Of a stretch of 64,000 nt of DNA, positions 34,626 through 43,113 are shown in pieces. Position 1 is the stretch's first letter. Each line of letters starts with the position of its first letter. The notes under the pieces are model-generated. The model saw only the letters and a list, made by a program, of their open reading frames with translations, was not told the DNA's origin and did not search any database. Origin of the DNA: Nocardioides luteus (GTDB lineage: Bacteria; Actinomycetota; Actinomycetes; Propionibacteriales; Nocardioidaceae). Location: positions 744,001 to 808,000 of the forward strand of contig NZ_JADOVJ010000001.1 in assembly GCF_015752315.1 (NCBI RefSeq), given 5' to 3'. Both the position numbers and the translations under genes were made by a program.

Positions 34626-35262
34626 AGGACGAGTCCTCCCAGACGTCGAACGGGTCGCTCGGCATACCGGGGACCGGCTCTGCCGAGAACGGGGTGCCAT
34701 CGGGGCGTACGACCTCGAGCTCGGCGAGGAAGAGCGGCATGTCCGCGATGGTGAGACCGAAGATCTCGGGTGCGCCTGCCTCGACCACGACCATCACGCT
34801 GATCTCCTGCGTCGAGAAGACGAAGATTCCGGTGAGGAACTCGACGGCCTCACCGTCGAGCTCTCCGGTCTTGGACGCGAGACATCTCAGTCCGGGACCG
34901 AGAGCGGCCCCGGCGTACTCATCGACGTCGAAGCCCTCCTGCCGCCACTCCTCGGCCGAGGTCGGCTCGCCGCCCCCGAGTACGACCCGCACCCGGCTGA
35001 CGACCGGCGCGGGCAGCGGCCAGTGGAGCATCGAGGCCAGCGTCCCGGGGTGGAGGTCGTCGGCGAGGTGGTGCGCGAGCAGGGCCCGCGCGTCGGGGTC
35101 GACCTCGTCGGTCCACTCGCCGTCCCAGGTGTCGCGGAGGGAGGCGAGTACGTCCTCGACCCACCTCTCCGCACCCGCGGCGTCGAGCTCGCCCGAGTTC
35201 GGGACCCAGATCCATCGCTCCGACGGCTGGGCGATCTCAGCGTGCCATGTCTCCGGCATCAT
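34618..35262 (-). CDS. Hypothetical acidic protein, third gene of the WXG-like operon
   Basis: The 214-residue product (MMPETWHAEIAQPSERWIWVPNSGEL...) is acidic, rich in Trp and has no membrane segment. It starts at ATGATG 35262/35259, overlapping the stop of the large WXG/LXG-like gene by 4 bases. Such a soluble acidic protein encoded directly after a putative secreted effector could be an immunity or chaperone protein; that is a guess from position. No domain is recognised. Confidence 0.7.
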   Translation of the reverse strand: MMPETWHAEIAQPSERWIWVPNSGELDAAGAERWVEDVLASLRDTWDGEWTDEVDPDARALLAHHLADDLHPGTLASMLHWPLPAPVVSRVRVVLGGGEPTSAEEWRQEGFDVDEYAGAALGPGLRCLASKTGELDGEAVEFLTGIFVFSTQEISVMVVVEAGAPEIFGLTIADMPLFLAELEVVRPDGTPFSAEPVPGMPSDPFDVWEDSSFV

Positions 35263-36467
35263 CCCTCCGAGGGCTGTGCGCTCTGCTGGTCATGGGTGCG
35301 CCGCTCGTTCAGCGACCGGCTCGTCGAGGTGGTGCCGTACCACTCGCCTGCCCACTTGCCCAGGCCGCTGAGCCCGTCGAAGCCGGCCCCGACCTTCTGG
35401 GCCCAGGTCCCTGTGCGCACCGCACCGAAGATCGCCATCCCGGTAGCGATGTCGGAGCCGCTCATGATGCCCACGGGAATGTCCTTCGGGGGCTTGAACG
35501 GGTTGGCCATCCAAGCAGCCCTGGTGCGGGGCACCTCCCTGAAGCCGGTGGAGATGGAGAGCGCGGTCTTGAACTTGGCGCCGAACGTGACATTCACGGG
35601 AGGTGGGTTCAGCGGCACCGCTCGTTTCAGAGCGAAGTTTCCGTAGCCTCGTCCGGCCGCGCCGGCGGTCTTTCCGCCGGAGGCGGCACCCTTCCCCAAC
35701 TGGCCCCAGGCCTTGCCGATCTGACCGAGCTTTCCGAAGGGAAGAACGGCGAGTACTGCCAAGAGCACATCCGTGACCTCGCATTTGCCTGCTGACGCCT
35801 GGACGATCTTGCCGATCAGCACCAAAGCTCCGAGGGCGAATCCGATGACGGCGACGATGCCACCGAGGAAGAGTCCGGCGATCATGAAGACCATGGCGAT
35901 GACCTCGAGGATGTTGATGAGGAAGCCGAAGATCTCCCAGAAGCCGTCCTTGATGCTGCCGGCCATCTCGTTGCCGATGCCGTTGACCGCGAGGTCGTAG
36001 GCGTCTTCCCAGGTGTCGTACTGGGCATCCCAGCTCTCGGCGTCGTCGTGCCACTCGTTGTAAGCGGTCTCCTTGGCCTGGCCTTCCTCGTCGTCGGCCT
36101 CGCGGTCTCCCGGGAGCGCCTCGTAGGTCGCCCACTTGTCCGTGCACGAGTCGACCAACGGGCCCATCTTGGCCTGGAGCTCGCCGAGACTCGTGCCGTA
36201 CGCAGCGATCAGGGGCCCGACGGGGGTGTACAGCTCGCTGGCCTCCCGCAACGTCTCGTAGGAGGACCCGATCTTGTCCTGGAGCTCAGCGACGGCCTTG
36301 CCCTGCATCTGGCCGTCGGCCAGCTCACCGGTGGCGATCTGCTCGAGCACGGTGGCCGCCTCGGACATCTGCACGCCGAGCTCTTCGATCTTGTTGCCGC
36401 GAGCGACGATCACCGCCGAGTCGCCGGTGAGGGGTTGGATCTCCCGACCCTTGGGTGACTGATCCAT
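35259..36467 (-). CDS. Large WXG/LXG-like protein with central membrane segments, putative type VII substrate
   Basis: The 402-residue product has a helical N-terminus (about 1-150: ELGVQMSEAATVLEQIATGE..., SLGELQAKMGPLVDSCTDKWATYEAL) like that of type-VII-secreted polymorphic proteins, then two or three hydrophobic segments (about 180-245) and a C-terminal part without a known toxin motif. It follows the WXG100-like gene by 16 bases. No EccC or other secretion gene is in the window. A membrane-acting effector is one idea; a structural role is equally open. Confidence 0.65.
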   Translation of the reverse strand: MDQSPKGREIQPLTGDSAVIVARGNKIEELGVQMSEAATVLEQIATGELADGQMQGKAVAELQDKIGSSYETLREASELYTPVGPLIAAYGTSLGELQAKMGPLVDSCTDKWATYEALPGDREADDEEGQAKETAYNEWHDDAESWDAQYDTWEDAYDLAVNGIGNEMAGSIKDGFWEIFGFLINILEVIAMVFMIAGLFLGGIVAVIGFALGALVLIGKIVQASAGKCEVTDVLLAVLAVLPFGKLGQIGKAWGQLGKGAASGGKTAGAAGRGYGNFALKRAVPLNPPPVNVTFGAKFKTALSISTGFREVPRTRAAWMANPFKPPKDIPVGIMSGSDIATGMAIFGAVRTGTWAQKVGAGFDGLSGLGKWAGEWYGTTSTSRSLNERRTHDQQSAQPSEG

Positions 36468-36483
36468 GACTCACTCCATCCGT

Positions 36484-36780
36484 CTATTTCTGCTGGAACA
36501 GGAGAGCCGTCTCGCTGTCCCAGTTCTGGAATCCCTCGACGACGCCTTTGATGTGGTCCCGCACGTCGGAGAGCTCGTCCTTGAGGTCCTTGCGCTTCAT
36601 GTCCCAGCGCTGCTCGAAGTCGTCGGCCTGACCGCGCAGCTCACCACGGTGGAACGGGTTGCCGATGGCGCCTTCGAGCGCATCGGCGTTGCCGACGGCG
36701 TGGTCGAACTCGTCGATGATCGAATCAAGCTTCTTGACCGTCTGATCAAGGGTCTCGATCTTGATGGAGACGTCTGCCAT
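36484..36780 (-). CDS. WXG100-like small helical protein
   Basis: The 98-residue, all-helical product resembles ESAT-6/WXG100-type partners: it has FEQRWDMKRKDLKDELSDVRDHIKGVVEGFQNWD in its C-terminal half and no signal peptide. The exact WXG is missing, but the length and pattern fit. WXG100 proteins travel through type VII secretion, often as partners of larger substrates, which fits the next gene. It heads a four-gene minus-strand operon. Confidence 0.65.
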   Translation of the reverse strand: MADVSIKIETLDQTVKKLDSIIDEFDHAVGNADALEGAIGNPFHRGELRGQADDFEQRWDMKRKDLKDELSDVRDHIKGVVEGFQNWDSETALLFQQK

Positions 36781-36977
36781 GTCACCACGCCTTTCCGGTG
36801 TGCCCAGGGCTCGTCGAGGACACGCGAAAGCGCTCTCAGCCGCGGGCGAATGGGGGGATCGAGGTGGCGCACAACCCGAGACAACCTGGCGATGGACACC
36901 CGAGTGGAACGTTACAACACGGCCTGGCGTGGAGGGTTAACAAACTCCCAATCGATGGTTGAAAACTGTCGATGATC

Positions 36978-37898
36978 TCACCGCAGGAACGCGACGATCC
37001 CGGCGAGAGCCTCCGGTGCGGCCGGGGCGACCCCGGGGAGCGACATGAACCCGTGGAACGCGGTGTCGTAGTCGACCAGCGAGACCGGCGTGCCGGCAGC
37101 ACGCAGGGCCTCCGCATACCGGGTGCCGTGGTCGCGGATCGGGTCGTGCAGCGCGGTGATGATGTGGGCCGGCGGCAGGTCGGCGTGGGAGGCGGCGCGC
37201 AGGGGAGAGGCCTGCCAGGACTCGTCCCCGTAGCGCTCGCCCATGTAGAGGTGGCCGAAGGTGCTCATCTGCGTCGAGGTGAGCACCGGCCCGTTGGCGT
37301 TGGCGGCCTCGGAGGGGAACTTCTCGTACATCTCCACCGCCGGGTAGATCAGCACCTGCGCCCGCACCGAGGGACCGCCCGCATCACGGGCCATCAGCGA
37401 CACCACGGCCGCCAGGTTGCCGCCGGCGCTGTCGCCCATCACCGCGATCCGCGAGGGGTCGCCGCCCAGGTCGGCCGCATTCTTCGCGACCCACTCCAAC
37501 GCCGACCAGGCGTCCTCGACGGCAGTCGGGAACGGATGCTCGGGCGCCAGCCGATAGGACGGCGCGACCACGATCGACCCGGTGCCCGCGGCCACGTGAG
37601 AGGAGACCCACGCGCTCTGCTCCGGCGTCCCGAGGCACCAGCCGCCACCGTGGTAGTTGATGACGACCGGCGCGGCCTCGCCGACGCCGGGAGGCGTGTA
37701 GATCACGAAGCGGCGCCCGTCGACGTACGTCTCCTTGACCGCGACGTCCGCGGGGCGCCCGAAGAGGAAGGCGGTGACCGGGCCGGTGCGGAGCCCCTCG
37801 CGCTGGGCGCGCAGGGCGATCATCTCCTCGGCGTTCAGCGGCGTCTTGACCAGGCGCTCCTGGAGGAAGGCGAAGATGCGGGTACGCAGCGGCAGCAT
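36978..37898 (-). CDS. Alpha/beta hydrolase, hormone-sensitive-lipase family
   Basis: The 306-residue product has HGGGW (about residue 80-84), SYRLAPEHPFP, the nucleophile elbow GDSAGG (about 153-158) and the late FHGF with the triad His. It is an esterase of small substrates. ATG 37898 has minus-strand TATGGT 6 bases upstream, a leaderless start. It is divergent from chdC. Confidence 0.9.
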   Translation of the reverse strand: MLPLRTRIFAFLQERLVKTPLNAEEMIALRAQREGLRTGPVTAFLFGRPADVAVKETYVDGRRFVIYTPPGVGEAAPVVINYHGGGWCLGTPEQSAWVSSHVAAGTGSIVVAPSYRLAPEHPFPTAVEDAWSALEWVAKNAADLGGDPSRIAVMGDSAGGNLAAVVSLMARDAGGPSVRAQVLIYPAVEMYEKFPSEAANANGPVLTSTQMSTFGHLYMGERYGDESWQASPLRAASHADLPPAHIITALHDPIRDHGTRYAEALRAAGTPVSLVDYDTAFHGFMSLPGVAPAAPEALAGIVAFLR

Positions 37899-37904
37899 GG
37901 GCTC

Positions 37905-37910
37905 ACCATA
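37905..37910 (-). promoter_or_regulatory. -10 box for the esterase at 36978-37898, leaderless
   Basis: Minus-strand TATGGT is followed by 6 bases and ATG 37898. Confidence 0.6.
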
Positions 37911-37956
37911 GAGCCCGGTGGGGACCCGGTGACCTGCCTTGGCGCAAAATGGGGGC

Positions 37957-38676
37957 ATGACCGACCCGCAGGCCGACATCAAGTCCAACGCAGCCAAGAT
38001 CAACGAGCTCAACGCGACCATCCGCTACACGATGTGGTCGGTCTTCTCCCTGGAGGAGACCCTCGGCGACGCCGACCGCAAGGCCGAGGCGGTCGAGGTC
38101 GAGGAGCTCTTCGCCGCCTTCGCCGAGGAGGACATCGTGGTGCGCGGCACCTACGACGTCGCCGGCCTGCGCGCCGACGCCGACGTGATGTTCTGGCTGC
38201 ACGCCGACTCCTCCGACAAGCTCCAGTCGGCCTACCACCGCCTGCGCCGCACCGCCTTCGGCGGCCGCCTGGTGCCCGTGTGGTCGCAGATGGCCCTGCA
38301 CCGCCCGGCCGAGTTCAACCGCAGCCACCTGCCGGCCTTCCTCGCCGACGAGCGCACCCACGACTACGTCGCGGTCTACCCGTTCATCCGCTCCTACGAG
38401 TGGTACCTCCTCGACGACAAGGAGCGCCGCCGCCTCCTCGCCGAGCACGGCCAGATGGCGCGCGACTACCCCGACGTGCGGGCCAACACCGTCCCGTCCT
38501 TCGCGCTCGGCGACTACGAGTGGATGCTGGCCTTCGAGGCCGACGATCTCTCCCGCATCGTCGACCTGATGCGCCACCTCCGCGGCTCCGAGACCCGCCG
38601 CCACGTACGCGAGGAGGTGCCGTTCTACACCGGCGCCCGCGTCGACATCGCCGACCTCCTGGATCGCCTTCCCTGA
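37957..38676 (+). CDS. chdC: Coproheme decarboxylase (chlorite-dismutase family, HemQ)
   Basis: The 239-residue protein is the last enzyme of the coproporphyrin-dependent heme route and turns coproheme into heme b. It shows [12 protein letters not shown] with the likely catalytic Tyr141 and the heme-ligand His164 in [13 protein letters not shown]. Length and motifs fit actinobacterial ChdC. In Mycobacterium it lies directly after hemY; here a WXG operon and an esterase separate them. Confidence 0.93.
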   Translation: MTDPQADIKSNAAKINELNATIRYTMWSVFSLEETLGDADRKAEAVEVEELFAAFAEEDIVVRGTYDVAGLRADADVMFWLHADSSDKLQSAYHRLRRTAFGGRLVPVWSQMALHRPAEFNRSHLPAFLADERTHDYVAVYPFIRSYEWYLLDDKERRRLLAEHGQMARDYPDVRANTVPSFALGDYEWMLAFEADDLSRIVDLMRHLRGSETRRHVREEVPFYTGARVDIADLLDRLP

Positions 38677-38824
38677 CCGGTCGGTCGCGTCTCTGAAATT
38701 CGCTGTCGGCCCCCGTACGTCTCCACTAACCTCGTCCGTCGCGGTGGCTCGTGCTCGGGGTCGATTTGCCGATCCCTTCACGTCCTGCTGAGACATCCAC
38801 GTGACACCTTGGGAGGGCAGAGAC

Positions 38825-39538
38825 GTGGGGATGACGATCCCTGGGGAGCTGGATTTCGTTCTCGACCTGCTCGGCTATGAATGGCCGAACGTCGATGAAG
38901 ATGCCGTACGCGACGCCGCGCAGCTGCTGCGTGGGCTGGAGTCGGATCTTCGCGGCACGCTCGATCATCTGGAGATGCGGGTCAGCGAGCTCGGTGACGG
39001 TGCCACGGCTCAGTCGGTGAACGCGCTGATCAGGGCGTGGACGGAGAACCGCACGGCCAACATGGACGCGGTGCTCGACGCCCTGCCCGAGGTTGCCACC
39101 GGAATCGACCTGCTCGCGGACGCGATCGTCGGCCTGAAGGTCAAGGTGATCGCCGAGCTGACGATCACCGCTGCACAGATCGCGGCGGCGGCCGCGACCG
39201 CCGTGGTCACCGCCGGCCTCAGCGTGGCCGGCAACGCCGCGCTCATCGCGGTGCGGAAGAAGGCGCTCGACATCGCGACCGACATCGCGATGGAGGAGCT
39301 GATCGGGCAGGTGGCGAGCATGGTGATCGAACCGCTGACCGGCACGATCACCGATCTCGCCATGTCGATCGCGGAAGCACCGTTGGTGACCGACGGGGAG
39401 GCGACCGCCTCGACCCAGCTCAGCTACGACCTGATGGAGCAGATCGCCACCGCGCTGAGCGACTGCGGCGCCGACCAGTACGAGCTGTGCCGCACGTTCG
39501 CCGCCGAAGTGTCCGCCCTTCCCCTCTTCGCCTCGTAG
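38825..39538 (+). CDS. WXG100-like N-terminal-domain protein (CpnT N-terminus type), type VII carrier
   Basis: The 237-residue product begins with IPGELDFVLDLLGYEWPNVDEDAVRDAAQLLRGLESDL, the hallmark of the N-terminal domain of CpnT-like polymorphic toxins of Actinobacteria. A hydrophobic Ala-rich helical part follows (about 108-165). It stops where a toxin domain would normally follow; the toxin is on the next gene, 9 bases later with its own AGGAGA site. GTG 38825 has GGGAGG 8 bases upstream; ATG 38831 is also possible. Confidence 0.8.
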   Translation: MGMTIPGELDFVLDLLGYEWPNVDEDAVRDAAQLLRGLESDLRGTLDHLEMRVSELGDGATAQSVNALIRAWTENRTANMDAVLDALPEVATGIDLLADAIVGLKVKVIAELTITAAQIAAAAATAVVTAGLSVAGNAALIAVRKKALDIATDIAMEELIGQVASMVIEPLTGTITDLAMSIAEAPLVTDGEATASTQLSYDLMEQIATALSDCGADQYELCRTFAAEVSALPLFAS

Positions 39539-39547
39539 GAGACCTCT

Positions 39548-40141
39548 ATGGCCAAGCAGCTCGGCGACATCGCCAAGGAGGCCCTCGACAAGGCGGGCGA
39601 GGTGCTCACCGAGGTCGGGGACTCGCTCAAGAAGAACGCCGACGACGTCGCCGAGAACATCCGGAAGCAGGCGGATGCTCGACGCGACCTGGACGGCAGG
39701 CTGGGCCCCGGTGAGTGGAGGCCCGTCAACAGGAACCACAAGTTCCTCCAGCAGAAGCTCGGCGCCGAGTTCGAGCGCCAGGTGACCGGCAAGGACGACG
39801 GGCTGGAATTCGTTCTTCGTGGATCGCTCGACAACGAGGTCAAGTTCGACGGAATTCTCGATGGGAAGCTGATCGAGACGAAGCACGGATACGGGAAGAT
39901 GATCGACTCGTGGGGATATCCCAACGGTGCCAAGGAAAAGGAATGGCTGGATCAGGCCCTGCGGCAGGTGGACGCAGCGGGCGATACCCCGGTTGAGTGG
40001 GTCTTCTCGAACAAAGAGGCCATGGAAGCGGCACGGACCCTGTTCGAGGACTTCGATCTCCCGATCTCGGTCAGGCACCAGGAGTTCGTCAACCCGCCAG
40101 GTGATTGGGACGGCTGGAATGCGCCCAAGAGCAATGGATGA
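39548..40141 (+). CDS. Toxin with restriction-endonuclease-fold (Tox-REase-5-like) domain
   Basis: The 197-residue product has a helical N-terminus (1-55) with no signal peptide and a C-terminal nuclease-like domain: VKFDGILDGKLIETKHGYG holds Asp101 and Glu110-x-Lys112, the PD-(D/E)xK pattern seen in Tox-REase-5 polymorphic toxins. It would cut DNA of rivals once delivered. The gene lies between a WXG100-like carrier and an Imm52-like immunity gene, the expected order. Base use is poorer in G and C in its second half, a sign of transfer. Confidence 0.75.
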   Translation: MAKQLGDIAKEALDKAGEVLTEVGDSLKKNADDVAENIRKQADARRDLDGRLGPGEWRPVNRNHKFLQQKLGAEFERQVTGKDDGLEFVLRGSLDNEVKFDGILDGKLIETKHGYGKMIDSWGYPNGAKEKEWLDQALRQVDAAGDTPVEWVFSNKEAMEAARTLFEDFDLPISVRHQEFVNPPGDWDGWNAPKSNG

Positions 40142-40218
40142 GGCGCAGGTGATCACAGGGAGAGCCCGGTGGGCGCCGAGGACGGCGGCCGATACGAAGA
40201 AGGAGCGGTGATACGGTC

Positions 40219-40923
40219 ATGGCCGTGGATGAAGAACTGATCGCGCGAGGGTTCTGGGGCCCACGCCAGGAGACTGCCGAGCAGGTCGCAGACGAGCTGG
40301 TGGCATTCATCGCAGGCCTGGACAAGGTTCTCGGCGAGACGGTCTCCTGGTCCTCGCCCGCGCTTCCCGGGAATTCGCTTGGTGAGCGGGATACTGCCCT
40401 GCAAGCGATATCCGCCGCATTTCGGGAGAATACCGATGCTCCTCATGTCGGAATCAGCCAGTCTTATCGGGCTCGTGGAAATCGAATCGCGACGGCGGCC
40501 ATCACCTTTGTCGTCGGCGGATATGTCGAGTCTGCCAAGGTGCGCAACAGCTTTGTGGTGAAGTGGCGAGGTGCCGATATCGCCACGCTCGCCGATCCGA
40601 TCCTCCGTGAGCTCGTCTCTGCCTGGGACCCTGACTGGGCGGCCGTGACCTCGAGGTCCTTCACCGACGCTCTCGCAGAGGTGCAGCCGGTCGGGAGGCC
40701 GGGGCCGAAGCTCGGCTATCTCAACTACCTTTCCGAGGCCAGGGCGCAGGCCCTGCCGGGCGGCATGGACAAGCACCTCACCAAGCTCGGCAACGGTGGC
40801 GTCATCATCGGGTCGGGCGAGGCAGACGGCTTCCTGTCCGTCGACAAGGCCACCGAGTTCGCCAAGGTGCTCAGGCTGAGCGCCGCCTTCTCTCCCACTC
40901 CGACGACGCGCAGCAAGTTCTGA
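40219..40923 (+). CDS. Imm52-like immunity protein
   Basis: The 234-residue soluble protein starts with GFWGPRQETAEQVADELVAFIAGL, matching the family start (YWGPR.E) of Imm52, known as the partner of Tox-REase-5. It would bind and block the nuclease at 39548. The spacing to the toxin is 77 bases. GC in 40380-40560 is clearly lower than in neighbouring housekeeping genes. Its stop lies 6 bases from the convergent permease stop. Confidence 0.75.
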   Translation: MAVDEELIARGFWGPRQETAEQVADELVAFIAGLDKVLGETVSWSSPALPGNSLGERDTALQAISAAFRENTDAPHVGISQSYRARGNRIATAAITFVVGGYVESAKVRNSFVVKWRGADIATLADPILRELVSAWDPDWAAVTSRSFTDALAEVQPVGRPGPKLGYLNYLSEARAQALPGGMDKHLTKLGNGGVIIGSGEADGFLSVDKATEFAKVLRLSAAFSPTPTTRSKF

Positions 40924-40929
40924 GCCGGG

Positions 40930-42213
40930 TCAGCGACCTCGCAGGCGCGCCAGGGCGCGCATCCCGTGGTAGATCACGACCGCGGCGATGGTGCCCAGCG
41001 CGATGCCGGTGAAGGTGAGATCGCCGAAGGTGAGGGTCAGGTTGCCGATGCCGATGACCAGGGCGACGGCGGCGGTGAACTGGTTGACCGGGTCGGCGAA
41101 GTCGACGCGGTTGTCGAGCCAGATCCGGATACCGATCAGGCCGATGAGGCCGTAGAGCGCCACCGTGATGCCGCCGAGCACACCGGCCGGGATGGTGTTC
41201 AACAACGCGCCGAACTTCGGCGACAGCGAGAGCAGGATCGCCACGACGCCGGCGACCCAGTAGGCGGCCGTCGAGAAGACCCGGGTCGCGGTCATGACGC
41301 CGATGTTCTCGCCGTACGTCGTCGTCGCCGAGCCGCCGAAGCCACCGGCGATGGTGGTGGCGAGGCCGTCGGCGAACAGGGCCCGGCCGGTCTCGCGGTT
41401 GATGGTGTCGTCGCCGGCGAGGTGGGCGACGCTGCGTACGTGGCCGACGTTCTCGGCGACGAGGACGAGCACGACCGGCAGGAACATGGGCACGACCGAC
41501 CAGGACACGTCGGGCGTGGTGAAGGACGGCAGCCCGAACCAGGCGGCCTTCTCGAACGCCGAGGTGTCGATCTGGCCCAGGAGCAGCGCGGCGATGTAGC
41601 CGACGACGACGCCGACCAGGATGGAGAGCCGAGCGATCAGTCCGCGGAAGGCGACGGCGACGACCAGCACGGTGGCCAGGGTGATCGCGGCGACCAGCAC
41701 CGCGCCGTTGTCGGGCTTCGCGGGGTCACCGCCGACCACGTTGTTGGTCGCGGCACCGGCCAGGTTGAGACCGATCAGCGCGACGATCGCGCCGGTCACC
41801 ACGGGCGGCATCAGCGCCTCGATCCAGCCGGTGCCGGTGACCATCACGATCACGCCGACCAGCGCCAGCAGTGCGCCGGTGACCAGGATGCCGAAGAGCG
41901 CAGCGCCCATCCCGCCGCCGCCCATCGCGGCACCGATCGGCGCGATGAAGGCGAAGGAGGAGCCGAGGTAGCTGGGCAGCCGGTTGCGGGTGATCAGCAG
42001 GAACAGCAGCGTGCCGACGCCGGAGAAGAACAGCGTGGTGGTCGGCGGGAAGCCGGTCAGCAGCGGCACCAGGAACGTGGCGCCGAACATGGCGACCACG
42101 TGCTGGCCGCCGAAGCCGATCGTGCGGGGCCAGCTCAGCCGCTCACCGGGCTTGACGATCGCCCCCTCGCGTACGTTCTTGCCGTCTTCGTGCAGGTCCC
42201 ACCCGAGTCGCAT
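40930..42213 (-). CDS. uraA: Uracil/xanthine permease (NCS2 family)
   Basis: The 427-residue membrane protein has about 12-14 hydrophobic segments and NCS2 marks: QHVVAMFGATFLVPLLTG, RLPSYLGSSFAFIAP, and AENVGHVRSVAHLAG, GGSATTTYGENIGVMTATRV (nucleobase-binding region). It takes up uracil or another base with protons. ATG 42213 has AGAGGGG 7 bases upstream. Whether uracil is the substrate is not certain. Confidence 0.88.
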   Translation of the reverse strand: MRLGWDLHEDGKNVREGAIVKPGERLSWPRTIGFGGQHVVAMFGATFLVPLLTGFPPTTTLFFSGVGTLLFLLITRNRLPSYLGSSFAFIAPIGAAMGGGGMGAALFGILVTGALLALVGVIVMVTGTGWIEALMPPVVTGAIVALIGLNLAGAATNNVVGGDPAKPDNGAVLVAAITLATVLVVAVAFRGLIARLSILVGVVVGYIAALLLGQIDTSAFEKAAWFGLPSFTTPDVSWSVVPMFLPVVLVLVAENVGHVRSVAHLAGDDTINRETGRALFADGLATTIAGGFGGSATTTYGENIGVMTATRVFSTAAYWVAGVVAILLSLSPKFGALLNTIPAGVLGGITVALYGLIGLIGIRIWLDNRVDFADPVNQFTAAVALVIGIGNLTLTFGDLTFTGIALGTIAAVVIYHGMRALARLRGR

Positions 42214-42304
42214 CTCGCACCCCTCTTCAGCTCTCGTACGGCACGATCCGCCGCCTGCCGAACGATAGGGCCGATTCACGCGAGGACGAAAGCCAGCCGC
42301 TCCG

Positions 42305-42310
42305 TAGGGT
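42305..42310 (+). promoter_or_regulatory. -10 box for the LLM gene at 42318, leaderless
   Basis: TAGGGT is followed by 7 bases and ATG 42318. Confidence 0.6.
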
Positions 42311-42317
42311 TGGACAC

Positions 42318-43088
42318 ATGACCATCCGCATCGGAGTCCAGATCCAGCCCCAGCACGCCGACTATGCCCAGATCCGCGACGCCGCGCGCCGCGCGGAGGA
42401 GATCGGCGTCGACGTGATCTTCAACTGGGACCACTTCTACCCGCTCTACGGAGAGCCCGACGGCAAGCACTTCGAGGCGTGGACGATGCTCGCCGCCTGG
42501 GCCGAGCAGACCACGCGCGTCGAGATCGGCTGCCTGGTGACCTGCAACTCCTACCGCAACCCCGAGCTGCTCGCCGACATGGCCCGCACCGTCGACCACA
42601 TCTCCGACGGCCGGCTGCTGTTCGGCATCGGGTCGGGCTGGTTCGAGCGGGACTACACCGAGTACGGCTATGACTTCGGCACCGCCGGCTCCCGCCTCGA
42701 CGCGCTCGGCGAGGCGCTCCCGCGCATCGAGAAGCGCTGGTCCGAGCTCAACCCCGCGCCCGTCCGGAAGATCCCGGTCATGATCGGTGGCGGCGGGGAG
42801 AAGAAGACCCTGAAGTACGTCGCGAAGCACGCCGACATCTGGCACTCCTTCTCCGACATCCCCACCCTCGAGCGCAAGCACGGCATCCTCGCCGAGCACT
42901 GCAAGAACGTCGGCCGCGACGTCTCCGAGATCGAGATCTCCGTCGAGGTCAGCGACGTCGAGTCGGCCAAGGAGTTCGCCGACGCCGGAGCCACGCTGTT
43001 CACCCACGGCGTCAACGGCCCCGACTACGACCTCTCGTTCCTGGAGGAGCTCGTCGCCTGGCGCGACGGCCAGGGCAGCGCAACGTAG
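42318..43088 (+). CDS. LLM-class F420-dependent oxidoreductase
   Basis: The 256-residue TIM-barrel protein shows IRIGVQIQPQHADYAQIRDAARRAEEIGVDVIFNWDHFYPL and HISDGRLLFGIGSGWFERDYTEYG, typical of F420-dependent LLM enzymes. It is shorter than SsuD and SfnG and unrelated to the sulfur cluster. The TAGGGT box 7 bases before ATG supports the start. The substrate is unknown. Confidence 0.85.
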   Translation: MTIRIGVQIQPQHADYAQIRDAARRAEEIGVDVIFNWDHFYPLYGEPDGKHFEAWTMLAAWAEQTTRVEIGCLVTCNSYRNPELLADMARTVDHISDGRLLFGIGSGWFERDYTEYGYDFGTAGSRLDALGEALPRIEKRWSELNPAPVRKIPVMIGGGGEKKTLKYVAKHADIWHSFSDIPTLERKHGILAEHCKNVGRDVSEIEISVEVSDVESAKEFADAGATLFTHGVNGPDYDLSFLEELVAWRDGQGSAT

Positions 43089-43113
43089 GCCCCGCCTCGG
43101 CCGTCATAACAAC

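Noticed and set aside
38831..40141. The WXG100-like and Tox-REase-5 genes as one toxin broken by a mutation
   Set aside because: The second gene has its own AGGAGA site, ATG and a helical N-terminus after a 9-base gap, so they look like two designed genes.
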